Assembly (NCBI GenBank): GCA_023415915.1
Contig: JAEZIZ010000065.1
Coordinates: 1 to 5,014 of the forward strand
Length of the DNA: 5,014 bases
Source of the DNA: Bacillota bacterium
GTDB lineage: Bacteria > Bacillota > Clostridia > Christensenellales > SZUA-584
Reading direction: 5' to 3'
Shown one piece after another: positions 1-5,014 of the stretch. Both the position numbers and the translations under genes were made by a program. The notes beneath the pieces were generated by a model. The model saw only the letters and a list, made by a program, of their open reading frames with translations, searched no databases and was not told the DNA's origin. Every line of letters starts with the position of its first letter. Positions within the stretch are counted from its first letter, which is position 1.

Positions 1-282
1 CTGTATAAGGCTGGCTACGCGCGACGCTGCATCGTTAAGGCGGTCGTTTATCACATCGTACGCATGCGAGCGGTAGCTAATTTGCACGGCTCTTTGCTCC
101 CTTTGCGGCAGCATGTCGACAATGGCGTGCGGCAATACGATGCCGAGGCTGACGCAGTATGGAAACTTAGCAGCGAATTCCCCGCCCTGCTCTCTTACAG
201 CTTCTTTAGCCAAAGACAAGTCCGCAACTCCCGTATGCTGCACCTGCAGCTGGTTAGCCAAACGTTTGATTTCTTCGTACAT
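1..282 (-). CDS. QueG-like 4Fe-4S iron-sulfur protein, N-terminal part (cut by left window edge)
   Basis: The reverse strand reads open from an ATG at 282 to base 1, giving 94 residues without a stop; the C-terminus lies outside. The visible part resembles the N-terminal, cobalamin-associated-type domain of epoxyqueuosine reductase (QueG) relatives found in anaerobes. The segment GVADLS (18-23) is followed by FPYCVSLGIVLPHAIVD (40-56) and then by ISYRSHAYDVIND (68-80), where such proteins carry the family pattern. QueG reduces epoxyqueuosine to queuosine in tRNA using cobalamin and two 4Fe-4S clusters. Many shorter or divergent relatives have no proven function, so I do not assign queG. The cluster-binding cysteines would be in the missing part. 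A GGGG run at 290-293 sits about 7 bases before the ATG; an in-frame ATG at 294 is possible but has no good ribosome-binding site. It is transcribed away from the small peptide gene at 536. Confidence 0.7.
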   Translation of the reverse strand, partial: MYEEIKRLANQLQVQHTGVADLSLAKEAVREQGGEFAAKFPYCVSLGIVLPHAIVDMLPQREQRAVQISYRSHAYDVINDRLNDAASRVASLIQ

Positions 283-349
283 AAGTGACCCCATTAACTT
301 ATTTCAAGCGCTTTTTTCGCCGGGATATACGAATAATATGCGTCATTTG

Positions 350-378
350 ATTATATATATTATTTTCCTGCTTGTACA
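350..378 (-). promoter_or_regulatory. Sigma-A-type promoter for the QueG-like gene
   Basis: On the minus strand a perfect -10 box TATAAT (355-350) is preceded by TGTACA (378-373), 4 of 6 matches to the -35 consensus, with an exact 17-base spacer. Transcription would start near 343 and give an untranslated leader of about 60 bases before the ATG at 282. The surroundings (283-535) are AT-rich and contain other -10-like strings, so the -10 alone would not be convincing; the correct spacing supports the call. No transcription data are available. Confidence 0.5.
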
Positions 379-507
379 GAACTGCCTTATACACACCCCA
401 GAAAGCGCGTTTATATCAAGTTTTTCTTATATAATTATTAAATTTATATAACACGCACTGTAAACATTGCCAGTATCCAACGTTACATAAAATACACACG
501 CATTGTT

Positions 508-513
508 TATAAT
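508..513 (+). promoter_or_regulatory. Candidate -10 box for the small peptide gene
   Basis: A perfect TATAAT lies on the plus strand, but no acceptable -35 box is found 16-18 bases upstream. A start about 7 bases downstream would put the 5' end almost on the Shine-Dalgarno at 520, which is unusually tight. An alternative is CATAAAAT at 486-493, which resembles a sigma-E -10 element and would leave a leader of about 36 bases; its -35 region is also unconvincing. The gene probably has its own promoter here, because the upstream neighbour is divergent, but I cannot decide which element is used. Confidence 0.3.
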
Positions 514-519
514 AACAAT

Positions 520-530
520 AAAGGAGGTGA
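520..530 (+). promoter_or_regulatory. Full-length Shine-Dalgarno that sets the GTG start of the small peptide gene
   Basis: AAAGGAGGTGA is an 11-base perfect complement to the 3' end of Firmicute 16S rRNA. The GGAGG core ends 8 bases before the GTG at 536, which is ideal spacing. It is the strongest ribosome-binding site in the window and the main reason to believe the short reading frame that follows. Confidence 0.85.
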
Positions 531-535
531 AAACC

Positions 536-676
536 GTGAAAAAAGCGTTTATATTTTTAGCTGTGGCGGCGTTGCTTGTGCTGCCCGCGGGCACGCCTCA
601 TGCGGAGCTTAAAGAAACCGCCGTGGAGATACCGGTTATTATTGCTCCGTCGCTTTCCTCGACGTTATCCGCCTGA
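536..676 (+). CDS. Small exported peptide of unknown function (46 aa)
   Basis: A GTG start follows a perfect Shine-Dalgarno, and the frame runs 46 codons to a TGA at 674-676. The first 23 residues are a textbook signal peptide: MKK, then a hydrophobic core FIFLAVAALLVLPAG (5-19), then TPHA with a likely signal peptidase I cut after Ala23. The predicted mature peptide is only about 23 residues, starts ELKETAVEIP and ends SSTLSA, and has no cysteine, so it is not a lipoprotein or a disulfide-bonded bacteriocin. It stands alone, divergent from the QueG-like gene, convergent with ypeB, and with a terminator 87 bases downstream. I do not recognise a family. It could be a secreted signalling peptide, a cell-surface or spore-associated peptide, or the remnant of a longer exported protein. 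No continuation is obvious in the other frames after the stop. The gene call is fairly sure; the function is unknown. Confidence 0.7.
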   Translation: MKKAFIFLAVAALLVLPAGTPHAELKETAVEIPVIIAPSLSSTLSA

Positions 677-763
677 TACCCCAAAAGAGCAGATATGACT
701 ATACCCCGTCGGGGACCCCCGAATTAAAGGGCAATCATCTGCCCCGTAAAATTTGTTAAAAGT

Positions 764-794
764 AAAGCGCCTGCACGCATGCAGACGCTTTTTT
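764..794 (+). terminator. Intrinsic terminator between convergent genes, probably bidirectional
   Basis: AAAGCG-C-CTGCA (764-775) pairs with TGCAG-A-CGCTTT (780-791) around a CGCA loop (776-779), with a single C/A mismatch. On the plus strand the stem runs into six T residues (789-794), ending the small peptide transcript. Read from the minus strand, the same stem lies 44 bases after the ypeB stop and is followed by CTTTACTTTT, so it can plausibly also end the ypeB transcript, though with a less perfect T-tract. Confidence 0.8.
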
Positions 795-837
795 ATGCGC
801 GGTGTTCCCAGGCAATACGTAGGGCCTTATGGGCAAG

Positions 838-2157
838 CTACATCACCAGCTTTCCCTCGTTGGTATCCTGTATCATAAGCACGTCTTCTTCCACGCCGCT
901 TTGAGCGTTTATATACACGATATACTGCCTGTCTCCCACCTTGCCGGTAAACTCCCAGCACAGCTTCTCCTCGTTTGTGTCGAGCGGTATAATAGCAAGG
1001 CGCGAGCTTATAACTTCAAGGTTGCTGTTGAGCTTTGCCTGCGCGTCCGCCTGCGTTATTTCCGGGGCGGGTATCTGGCGAGGCTTATGAGACATTAGGT
1101 AGTTGTTAGCTTCGAGCCCCGCGACGTCGTTTGCCGATATGTCCACCCACACCTTTATAAGGTCGGGGTAAAGCACGACGTCCCCTTCCATAGGAGCAAG
1201 GTTGATTATTGCCATGCCGCCGTAGAACTGCGCATAGCTCGCCGCTGTTTCGCCGTAGCCCTTGGCGCGCAGATAATCCTGCGCTATCGTCTTTAACTGT
1301 TCATACCTTTCGTCGGTAGGCAGAGCGGTGATGCCGGTATCCCGGTGGCTCATATACCACAGCACCTTGCCGCCCTGTTTCGTTATATATATCGAAAAGG
1401 GGACGGAGTTTTTCGTGCCGGTAAACCCGTAACACGCTATGATGCCGTTGAGGTCTCCGCCGTAAGTAAGCGCGTTTGAGTCCATTCCCACAAACTGAGC
1501 GGCTATTCTTTGCGCGTCTGCCTGCGAGACCACAGTATTCCCTAGGCCCTGGGGCTGTTTGTTCTCGGTGCTCTCCGAGAACGGCCCGTCGTATATAAGC
1601 CTCGGGTATTCCTGAGTGGAAAAATCAAGGCCGGCGCCTGTATCCTGTGACAGGAAATCGACGCTTATTGTACCTAAGCCGCTCGAAAACCCGTTTTGCC
1701 ACAGCTCGTTTATCTTAGTTGTTATTTCACCGCATGTTTCCGCGAGCGATTTTACCTGCGCTAAATCTTCGCTGCTCAAGGCCTGCCCCTTGGCGAGCTT
1801 GTTGGAAAGGTAACGGCAGTAATCGCCGGTGCGGTTCATAAACTGCGTCAGACCGGACGTGCTCTGGTACGATACGGGCAGCGCGGCTATAGAGCTTTCC
1901 GTTGTTCCCGTCTGCCGCCATACGTCGAGCAGCAGCACGGAATACTGGTTCCTGTCGTTTACCGCCTCGAGCTTGTCAAGCTTTGTTTTAAGGCTCTCTA
2001 TATCGGTAACGAGCCCTTCGAAAGACTGCTGATAAAAGCCCGCCACCTGATTGTTAAGACGCCTGTTCTGGCTGTCGAGCACTACGGTGTATATTGAAAG
2101 CGCGACTATTATCAAGCCCGCGGCGATTGCCGCTATCCTTTTATAAATACTGCTCAT
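838..2157 (-). CDS. ypeB: Germination protein YpeB
   Basis: This 439-residue protein has one N-terminal membrane segment (about 9-27) and a large domain expected on the outer side of the forespore inner membrane. An alpha-helical region at about 30-160 follows, including the charged stretch DIESLKTKLDKLEA (52-65). Next comes the family signature EYPRLIYDGPFSE (183-195), and then three PepSY-type repeats at about 208-275, 282-352 and 366-430. The second and third begin with recognisable acidic/glutamine-rich helices such as ITQADAQAKL (367-376). Length and order match YpeB of Bacillus and clostridia. Known role: YpeB is needed for SleB to be stable and localised in the dormant spore and holds it in check until germination. 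The ATG at 2157 is 9 bases after the sleB stop; its ribosome-binding site AGGAGGG starts inside that stop codon, so translation is probably coupled. It is the last gene of the spoIIR-sleB-ypeB run and ends in TAG at 838-840. Confidence 0.93.
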   Translation of the reverse strand: MSSIYKRIAAIAAGLIIVALSIYTVVLDSQNRRLNNQVAGFYQQSFEGLVTDIESLKTKLDKLEAVNDRNQYSVLLLDVWRQTGTTESSIAALPVSYQSTSGLTQFMNRTGDYCRYLSNKLAKGQALSSEDLAQVKSLAETCGEITTKINELWQNGFSSGLGTISVDFLSQDTGAGLDFSTQEYPRLIYDGPFSESTENKQPQGLGNTVVSQADAQRIAAQFVGMDSNALTYGGDLNGIIACYGFTGTKNSVPFSIYITKQGGKVLWYMSHRDTGITALPTDERYEQLKTIAQDYLRAKGYGETAASYAQFYGGMAIINLAPMEGDVVLYPDLIKVWVDISANDVAGLEANNYLMSHKPRQIPAPEITQADAQAKLNSNLEVISSRLAIIPLDTNEEKLCWEFTGKVGDRQYIVYINAQSGVEEDVLMIQDTNEGKLVM

Positions 2158-2169
2158 TTATCCCTCCTA
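2158..2169 (-). promoter_or_regulatory. Ribosome-binding site of ypeB overlapping the sleB stop codon
   Basis: The minus strand reads TAGGAGGGATAA before the ypeB ATG. The TAG (2169-2167) ends sleB, and its last two bases are the first two of the AGGAGG ribosome-binding core. Ribosomes finishing sleB are therefore placed directly on the ypeB start, a layout that favours coupled, near-equimolar synthesis of the two partner proteins. Confidence 0.8.
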
Positions 2170-2850
2170 TTTGCAGAAGTTGTGATCGCCTATTTCAGCG
2201 ATTACCGGCCTTGACCACATCCACGAGTTGGCGCTTATCTTAAACGGATTGTAGTAAAAGAGCGCTCCCCCCGACGGATCCCATCCGTTAAAGGCGTCCC
2301 TTGCGGCGCGCAGCGACTCCTGGTCAGGCGCGAGGTCAATCTGTCCGTCGTCCACTACGGAGAACGCGCCCGGCTGGTAAATCACTTCAGAAAGGCTGTT
2401 GGGAAAGAGCGACGAATCGACGCGGTTCAGCACTACTGCCCCCACTGCCACCATGCCGGAGTAAGGCTCTCCCCGGGCTTCGCCGTATATCAGCCTTGCG
2501 AGCAGGTAAACGTCGTTGCTGTTCCCGTCGCCCGTGCCGTTGCCCGAGGAACCCGTGGGCGGCGCGACGCCCAGCTTCTCCGCAGTCTCGGCGCCCACTA
2601 TGCCGTCTATCCTTATGCCGTGCTTCTGTTGGAACCAGATGACAGCGTCTTCCGTCTCTTTGCCGTAATGGCCGTCTATTGCGCCGAAGTAGTATCCCCA
2701 GTCGGAAAGGCGCCGCTGTATTTCCGCCACCTGGTCTCCCGAAGAACCGAACATATATGCCGCCGCCGGCACCGCTTCGCAACCATAAAAAAAGACCGTA
2801 AGCAATACGAGTATTATTGCCGCCGATCTCTTAACCAACCGTCCTTTCAT
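2167..2850 (-). CDS. sleB: Spore cortex-lytic enzyme SleB
   Basis: The 227-residue protein begins with a signal peptide (basic MKGRLVKR, hydrophobic core 9-22, likely cleavage near AVPAAA, 26-31). A peptidoglycan-binding domain follows at about 36-95, with the characteristic VAEIQRRLSDWGYY (41-54), DGHYGKETEDAV (59-70) and DGIVGAETAEKLG (82-94). A Gly/Ser/Asn linker (97-112) leads to the cell-wall hydrolase (Hydrolase_2) domain at 113-227. In that domain IYGEARGE (121-128) contains the expected catalytic glutamate, Glu124. SleB cuts muramic-lactam-containing spore cortex peptidoglycan as a lytic transglycosylase during germination. It is shorter than the roughly 300-residue Bacillus enzymes but has both domains intact. 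Cys24 lies in FFYGC, which is not a good lipobox. The ATG at 2850 has AAGGAG 7 bases upstream. The 36-base gap to spoIIR has no terminator or clear promoter, so co-transcription is likely. Confidence 0.93.
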   Translation of the reverse strand: MKGRLVKRSAAIILVLLTVFFYGCEAVPAAAYMFGSSGDQVAEIQRRLSDWGYYFGAIDGHYGKETEDAVIWFQQKHGIRIDGIVGAETAEKLGVAPPTGSSGNGTGDGNSNDVYLLARLIYGEARGEPYSGMVAVGAVVLNRVDSSLFPNSLSEVIYQPGAFSVVDDGQIDLAPDQESLRAARDAFNGWDPSGGALFYYNPFKISANSWMWSRPVIAEIGDHNFCK

Positions 2851-2886
2851 GCCCTTGCTCCTTGTTTTTTTTGACGGCCGAAACGA

Positions 2887-3405
2887 TTATTTACCGAATA
2901 TGGCGCTTAAAAGCTCCGCGAACCACGACGTATATTCGTAATCATCTGTCTCCGATATCTCGGATATGCAAAGCGGCGGGAACATTACGCACCACCAGTT
3001 GTCCCCTTCGCCGCTTCCCAGCCTTATTTTGAGCGCTTCGTAGTCGCCCTCGGGATACGCAACGCCACCGTAGCTTTTTTCGGGAAAATGAGACTTCCCG
3101 AGCTCGGCGTCAGCGGTATAGCCGGCGCCGTCTTTTGCAAGCGTTTCGTTTGCCGTCGCTATTATTATCCCAAGGTTTTTTTCTATATATTCCTTTGCTT
3201 CCTCCTCGTTTTTACATTTAGTTATGCCGTCTTTAGTCGCTTCGAGCACGGCGTCGCGCACGCTTAACTTTATCTGCTGGTCGCATTCGCTGTTTGAATT
3301 TGCGATTATATGCAGCCTTAAAGGCTTGTCCGCACATGCGCTAAGCAACAAAGCGGCGAGCGCGATTAAGGCCGCAACCGCCGCAGCGCTTCTTTTATGT
3401 GACAC
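2887..3405 (-). CDS. spoIIR: Stage II sporulation protein R (SpoIIR)
   Basis: The 172-residue protein carries the SpoIIR signatures in order. LRLHIIANSNSECDQQIKLS (29-48) is followed by VRDAVLE (49-55), then HFPEKSYGGVAYPEGDYEAL (106-125), then the highly conserved GDNWWCVMFPPLC (134-146). In Bacillus, SpoIIR is made in the forespore under sigma-F, crosses into the intermembrane space and triggers SpoIIGA to process pro-sigma-E in the mother cell. An N-terminal hydrophobic segment (8-23) ends in LSAC-A, which fits a lipobox with Cys24 but also an A-x-A signal peptidase I site (A23-C-A25), so the mature form may be lipid-anchored or soluble. The start is GTG at 3405, with AGAGGA about 8 bases upstream; no better in-frame start is seen. 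A sigma-F-like promoter lies upstream, and sleB follows 36 bases after the stop. Confidence 0.95.
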   Translation of the reverse strand: MSHKRSAAAVAALIALAALLLSACADKPLRLHIIANSNSECDQQIKLSVRDAVLEATKDGITKCKNEEEAKEYIEKNLGIIIATANETLAKDGAGYTADAELGKSHFPEKSYGGVAYPEGDYEALKIRLGSGEGDNWWCVMFPPLCISEISETDDYEYTSWFAELLSAIFGK

Positions 3406-3450
3406 TTTTCTTTCCTCTATTCAAAGTATTACATATGCATATGCAGTTTC

Positions 3451-3479
3451 AATTATTGCCATACGCCGCTAAAATATAC
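3451..3479 (-). promoter_or_regulatory. Sigma-F-like forespore promoter of spoIIR
   Basis: On the minus strand GTATA (3479-3475) is followed after 14 bases by GGCAATAATT (3460-3451). The second element fits the Bacillus sigma-F -10 pattern (GG, two variable bases, A-n-A-n-T) at every conserved position, and the first fits the -35 pattern GYWTA. The spacer is one or two bases shorter than usual. A start near 3444 gives a leader of about 40 bases before the GTG at 3405. The known dependence of spoIIR on sigma-F makes the match more credible. It would also serve sleB and ypeB if they are co-transcribed. Confidence 0.5.
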
Positions 3480-3493
3480 GCGCTTATGAGCGT

Positions 3494-3530
3494 AAAAAAA
3501 GACGCTGCTTCCTAGAGGAGGCTAAAAGCG
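3494..3530 (-). terminator. Intrinsic terminator after the ZIP transporter gene
   Basis: Read on the minus strand, CGCT (3530-3527), a TTTA bulge, and GCCTCC (3522-3517) pair with GGAAGC (3512-3507) and AGCG (3506-3503) around a TCTA loop, with one C/A mismatch. Two bases later come seven T residues (3500-3494). The hairpin begins 4 bases after the ZIP stop codon, so it should end that transcript and separate it from spoIIR. Confidence 0.75.
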
Positions 3531-3534
3531 GCGG

Positions 3535-4233
3535 TTAAACGAGAGTCGTTAATATAAAGCCAAGGCACAGCCCGAGCATTGAAAAGAAGAGTTTATGCTC
3601 TTTGCCCGCGGAGGGTATGAGCTCTTTTAACGATATATATAGCATCGCGCCGCCCGCGAATGATATACACAGCGCTATCATCTCCCGGGAAATAGTGCCC
3701 ACCGCCGTGCCGAGCAGCGAGCCTAAAGCTGTGGGCATGCCTGTTATAAACGAAAGAAACAGCACTTTGGCGACAGACGCGCCGGAGAGCTTTAACGGCA
3801 GGCCTACGGCTATGCCTTCGGGTATGTCGTGTACGAGCATCAAAAGCGAAAGCGAAAGCGCCAGCCTTCTGCTTTCTACGAGCGTAGAGCCTATGGCAAG
3901 CCCTTCGGGGAGATTGTGAAACGCAATGCCTATCAGCACTAAAAGGCCCATAGTGTACATCGACTTGGATTCTTCGTGCAGGAACAGCGGCGAGAGCATA
4001 GCGAACACGCTGCCTCCTATAACCGCGCCGCCCGCCATAACGAACACTCCGCAAAGCAGCGCGCTCTCTATAAGCATGTCGAAGAACACGACAGCAATCA
4101 TCATGCCGCCGGCTATGGCGAGGAACGGGCGCGGCTCGGTTACCTTTTTGCCAATCAGCAGCGCTATAACGCCGCCTATGAGCGTGCCCGTCGCGCCCAC
4201 TACGCAACCTATTATTCCGCTCTGTACGTACAT
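3535..4233 (-). CDS. ZIP-family divalent metal transporter
   Basis: The 232-residue polytopic membrane protein has about eight hydrophobic segments (roughly 4-28, 37-57, 63-84, 94-115, 125-145, 155-178, 185-204 and 213-231), as expected for the ZIP family. The diagnostic metal-site helices are intact: HNLPEG (106-111) in the fourth segment and HDIPEG (135-140) in the fifth, with the supporting LKELIP (202-207, Glu204) in the seventh. The N-terminal GATGTLIGG (13-21) resembles the GufA-like bacterial branch. ZIP proteins move zinc, and often iron or manganese, into the cytoplasm; which metal applies here cannot be told from sequence. The loop between segments 3 and 4 is short, with a single histidine (His86), unlike the histidine-rich loops of eukaryotic ZIPs. 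The ATG at 4233 is preceded by GAGG with a 7-base gap. No Zur- or Fur-type operator was recognised in the 103 bases upstream. It looks monocistronic, or the distal gene after the hydrolase. Confidence 0.9.
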   Translation of the reverse strand: MYVQSGIIGCVVGATGTLIGGVIALLIGKKVTEPRPFLAIAGGMMIAVVFFDMLIESALLCGVFVMAGGAVIGGSVFAMLSPLFLHEESKSMYTMGLLVLIGIAFHNLPEGLAIGSTLVESRRLALSLSLLMLVHDIPEGIAVGLPLKLSGASVAKVLFLSFITGMPTALGSLLGTAVGTISREMIALCISFAGGAMLYISLKELIPSAGKEHKLFFSMLGLCLGFILTTLV

Positions 4234-4336
4234 AAAAAGACCTCGCTGGCCACGTTCTGCATATTGTTATGTATACGCGAAAATGCGGGCGCTATATGTA
4301 TCATAAGTCTAAACAATCCTGGCTTAACATTAGCCG

Positions 4337-5014
4337 CTATTCGTTCACAAATCGCATAAGCTCGTTGTTGAACGCTTCGCGCCGGTCTATGAACAAAAAA
4401 TGTCCGCAGTTTTCAAACGATACGAGCCGGGAGCCCCGTATGCTGTCGCGCTGGGCGATAGCCAAAGGAAACAGGCAGACCTTATCCTGCAAGCCGTGGA
4501 GTATTATCGTGGGAACGTTTATCGTTTTAAGATCGCTGAATAACTGTTCTTCGTTGAGCCACGTGTTTGCTATAGCGGCCGTTGCCCAGCCAGCGGCTTG
4601 CAGCCCAAGGCTGAATATCCAGTCGGAAAGCGGCTCCGAGACGGGGTTGTGGAATATCATATTGCCGAAGCCGCGCAGCATATTGGGGCGGTCGGTGTAC
4701 GTGTTGTCGATGATGTCTAATACGGATTGGCGGGGAAGCCCATACGGGAAATACGGGCGCTTGATAAGGCTGGGAGCCGCGGCGGCGCATAATGCGAGCT
4801 TTTCCACGCCGTAGCCTCCGTGCCGCGCCATATAGCGCACGCATATTGCGCCTCCCGTTGAGTGACCGACCAGAGTAAAATTGGTTAATTGCAGCTTGCT
4901 GATTACGCACAGAAGGTCGTCGGAGAGCTGGTCGTAATCGTAGCCGGTCCACGGCCTGTCGGATTTGCCGAAGCCCCTGTAGTCGATGCCTATGCAGCGG
5001 CAGCCCATACCGGG
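4337..5014 (-). CDS. Alpha/beta-fold hydrolase, N-terminus cut by right window edge
   Basis: The frame is open to the last base of the window and ends in TAG at 4339-4337, giving 225 visible residues. An ATG at 5008 is internal, because the frame continues upstream and the first strand and oxyanion-hole loop (usually an HG motif) are missing. Numbered from that ATG, GIDYRGFGKSD (7-17) is the typical segment after strand 4. VGHSTGG (47-53) is the nucleophile elbow with Ser50. HGLQDK (171-176) supplies the acid Asp175, and NCGHFLF (200-206) supplies His203. The catalytic triad is thus complete. A cap-like insertion spans about 80-155. The pattern fits the broad esterase / non-heme haloperoxidase / proline iminopeptidase-like group, and the substrate cannot be predicted. 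No clear terminator follows the stop, so read-through into the ZIP gene 103 bases on is possible. Confidence 0.88.
   Translation of the reverse strand, partial: PGMGCRCIGIDYRGFGKSDRPWTGYDYDQLSDDLLCVISKLQLTNFTLVGHSTGGAICVRYMARHGGYGVEKLALCAAAAPSLIKRPYFPYGLPRQSVLDIIDNTYTDRPNMLRGFGNMIFHNPVSEPLSDWIFSLGLQAAGWATAAIANTWLNEEQLFSDLKTINVPTIILHGLQDKVCLFPLAIAQRDSIRGSRLVSFENCGHFLFIDRREAFNNELMRFVNE

Noticed and set aside
306..317. AAGCGCTT palindrome followed by T residues, considered as a terminator
   Set aside because: It has no loop, so it cannot form a stable RNA hairpin, and no gene ends there on the plus strand.
113..451. Plus-strand 112-codon frame across the left region
   Set aside because: It is antisense to the QueG-like gene, whose protein motifs are clear, and has no ribosome-binding site; its tail runs through AT-rich noncoding sequence.
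695..727. Ten-codon frame (MTIPRRGPPN) after a weak AGAG ribosome-binding site, between the small peptide gene and the terminator
   Set aside because: It is far too short, lies on the C/G-run hairpin, and has no supporting signal beyond a chance ATG.
2851..2960. Sigma-G promoter for sleB (GAATA and CATATTC elements)
   Set aside because: The two elements are about 30 bases apart, not the 17-18 needed, and no other pair with proper spacing was found.
3843..3860. Short tandem repeat of GCGAAA inside the ZIP gene
   Set aside because: Three copies encode an ordinary alternating Ser-Leu stretch of a membrane helix; nothing suggests a regulatory or contingency repeat.
4317..4336. Possible terminator after the hydrolase stop (GGCT/AGCC stem)
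   Set aside because: There are only four base pairs around a seven-base loop and no T-tract follows.
4234..4336. Promoter or metal-responsive operator for the ZIP gene
   Set aside because: TATGAT with TTAAGC 16 bases upstream is only a 3-of-6 match for the -35, and no Zur- or Fur-like inverted repeat is visible.
3926..4814. Long plus-strand frames opposite the ZIP and hydrolase genes
   Set aside because: They are shadows of minus-strand genes with intact catalytic or metal-binding motifs; their translations are low-complexity or motif-free.

Overview
The window reads as chromosome of an endospore-forming Firmicute, most likely class Clostridia (inference). It carries three adjacent sporulation/germination genes (spoIIR, sleB, ypeB), canonical Gram-positive ribosome-binding sites, and an iron-sulfur QueG-like gene of a type I associate with strict anaerobes. 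Base composition is intermediate in coding DNA, with frequent ATA isoleucine codons, and clearly AT-rich in the largest intergenic gap. I cannot name a genus.

Layout, left to right. Positions 1-282 (minus) hold the N-terminal 94 residues of a QueG-like iron-sulfur protein that continues past the left edge. An AT-rich divergent spacer (283-535) carries a good sigma-A-type promoter for it. On the plus strand, 536-676 encodes a 46-residue peptide with a signal sequence, a GTG start and a full-length Shine-Dalgarno; I do not recognise it. A hairpin terminator at 764-794 lies between this gene and the convergent ypeB. The minus-strand run spoIIR (3405-2887), sleB (2850-2167), ypeB (2157-838) looks like one transcription unit with gaps of 36 and 9 bases. 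Upstream of spoIIR there is a sigma-F-like promoter, and beyond that a terminator (3494-3530) that closes the preceding ZIP metal transporter gene (4233-3535). The right edge cuts an alpha/beta hydrolase gene (minus, stop at 4337), which lacks its N-terminus.

How the genes work together. In known spore-formers SpoIIR is made in the forespore and signals across the septum to activate pro-sigma-E processing in the mother cell. SleB is a cortex-lytic enzyme packed in the spore and used at germination, and YpeB is its partner, needed for SleB to accumulate. Here the early signalling gene and the germination pair sit together, apparently under forespore control. The transporter and hydrolase are ordinary housekeeping or accessory genes with no evident link. 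The least explained item is the small exported peptide. No mobile element, CRISPR array, tRNA or rRNA was seen.
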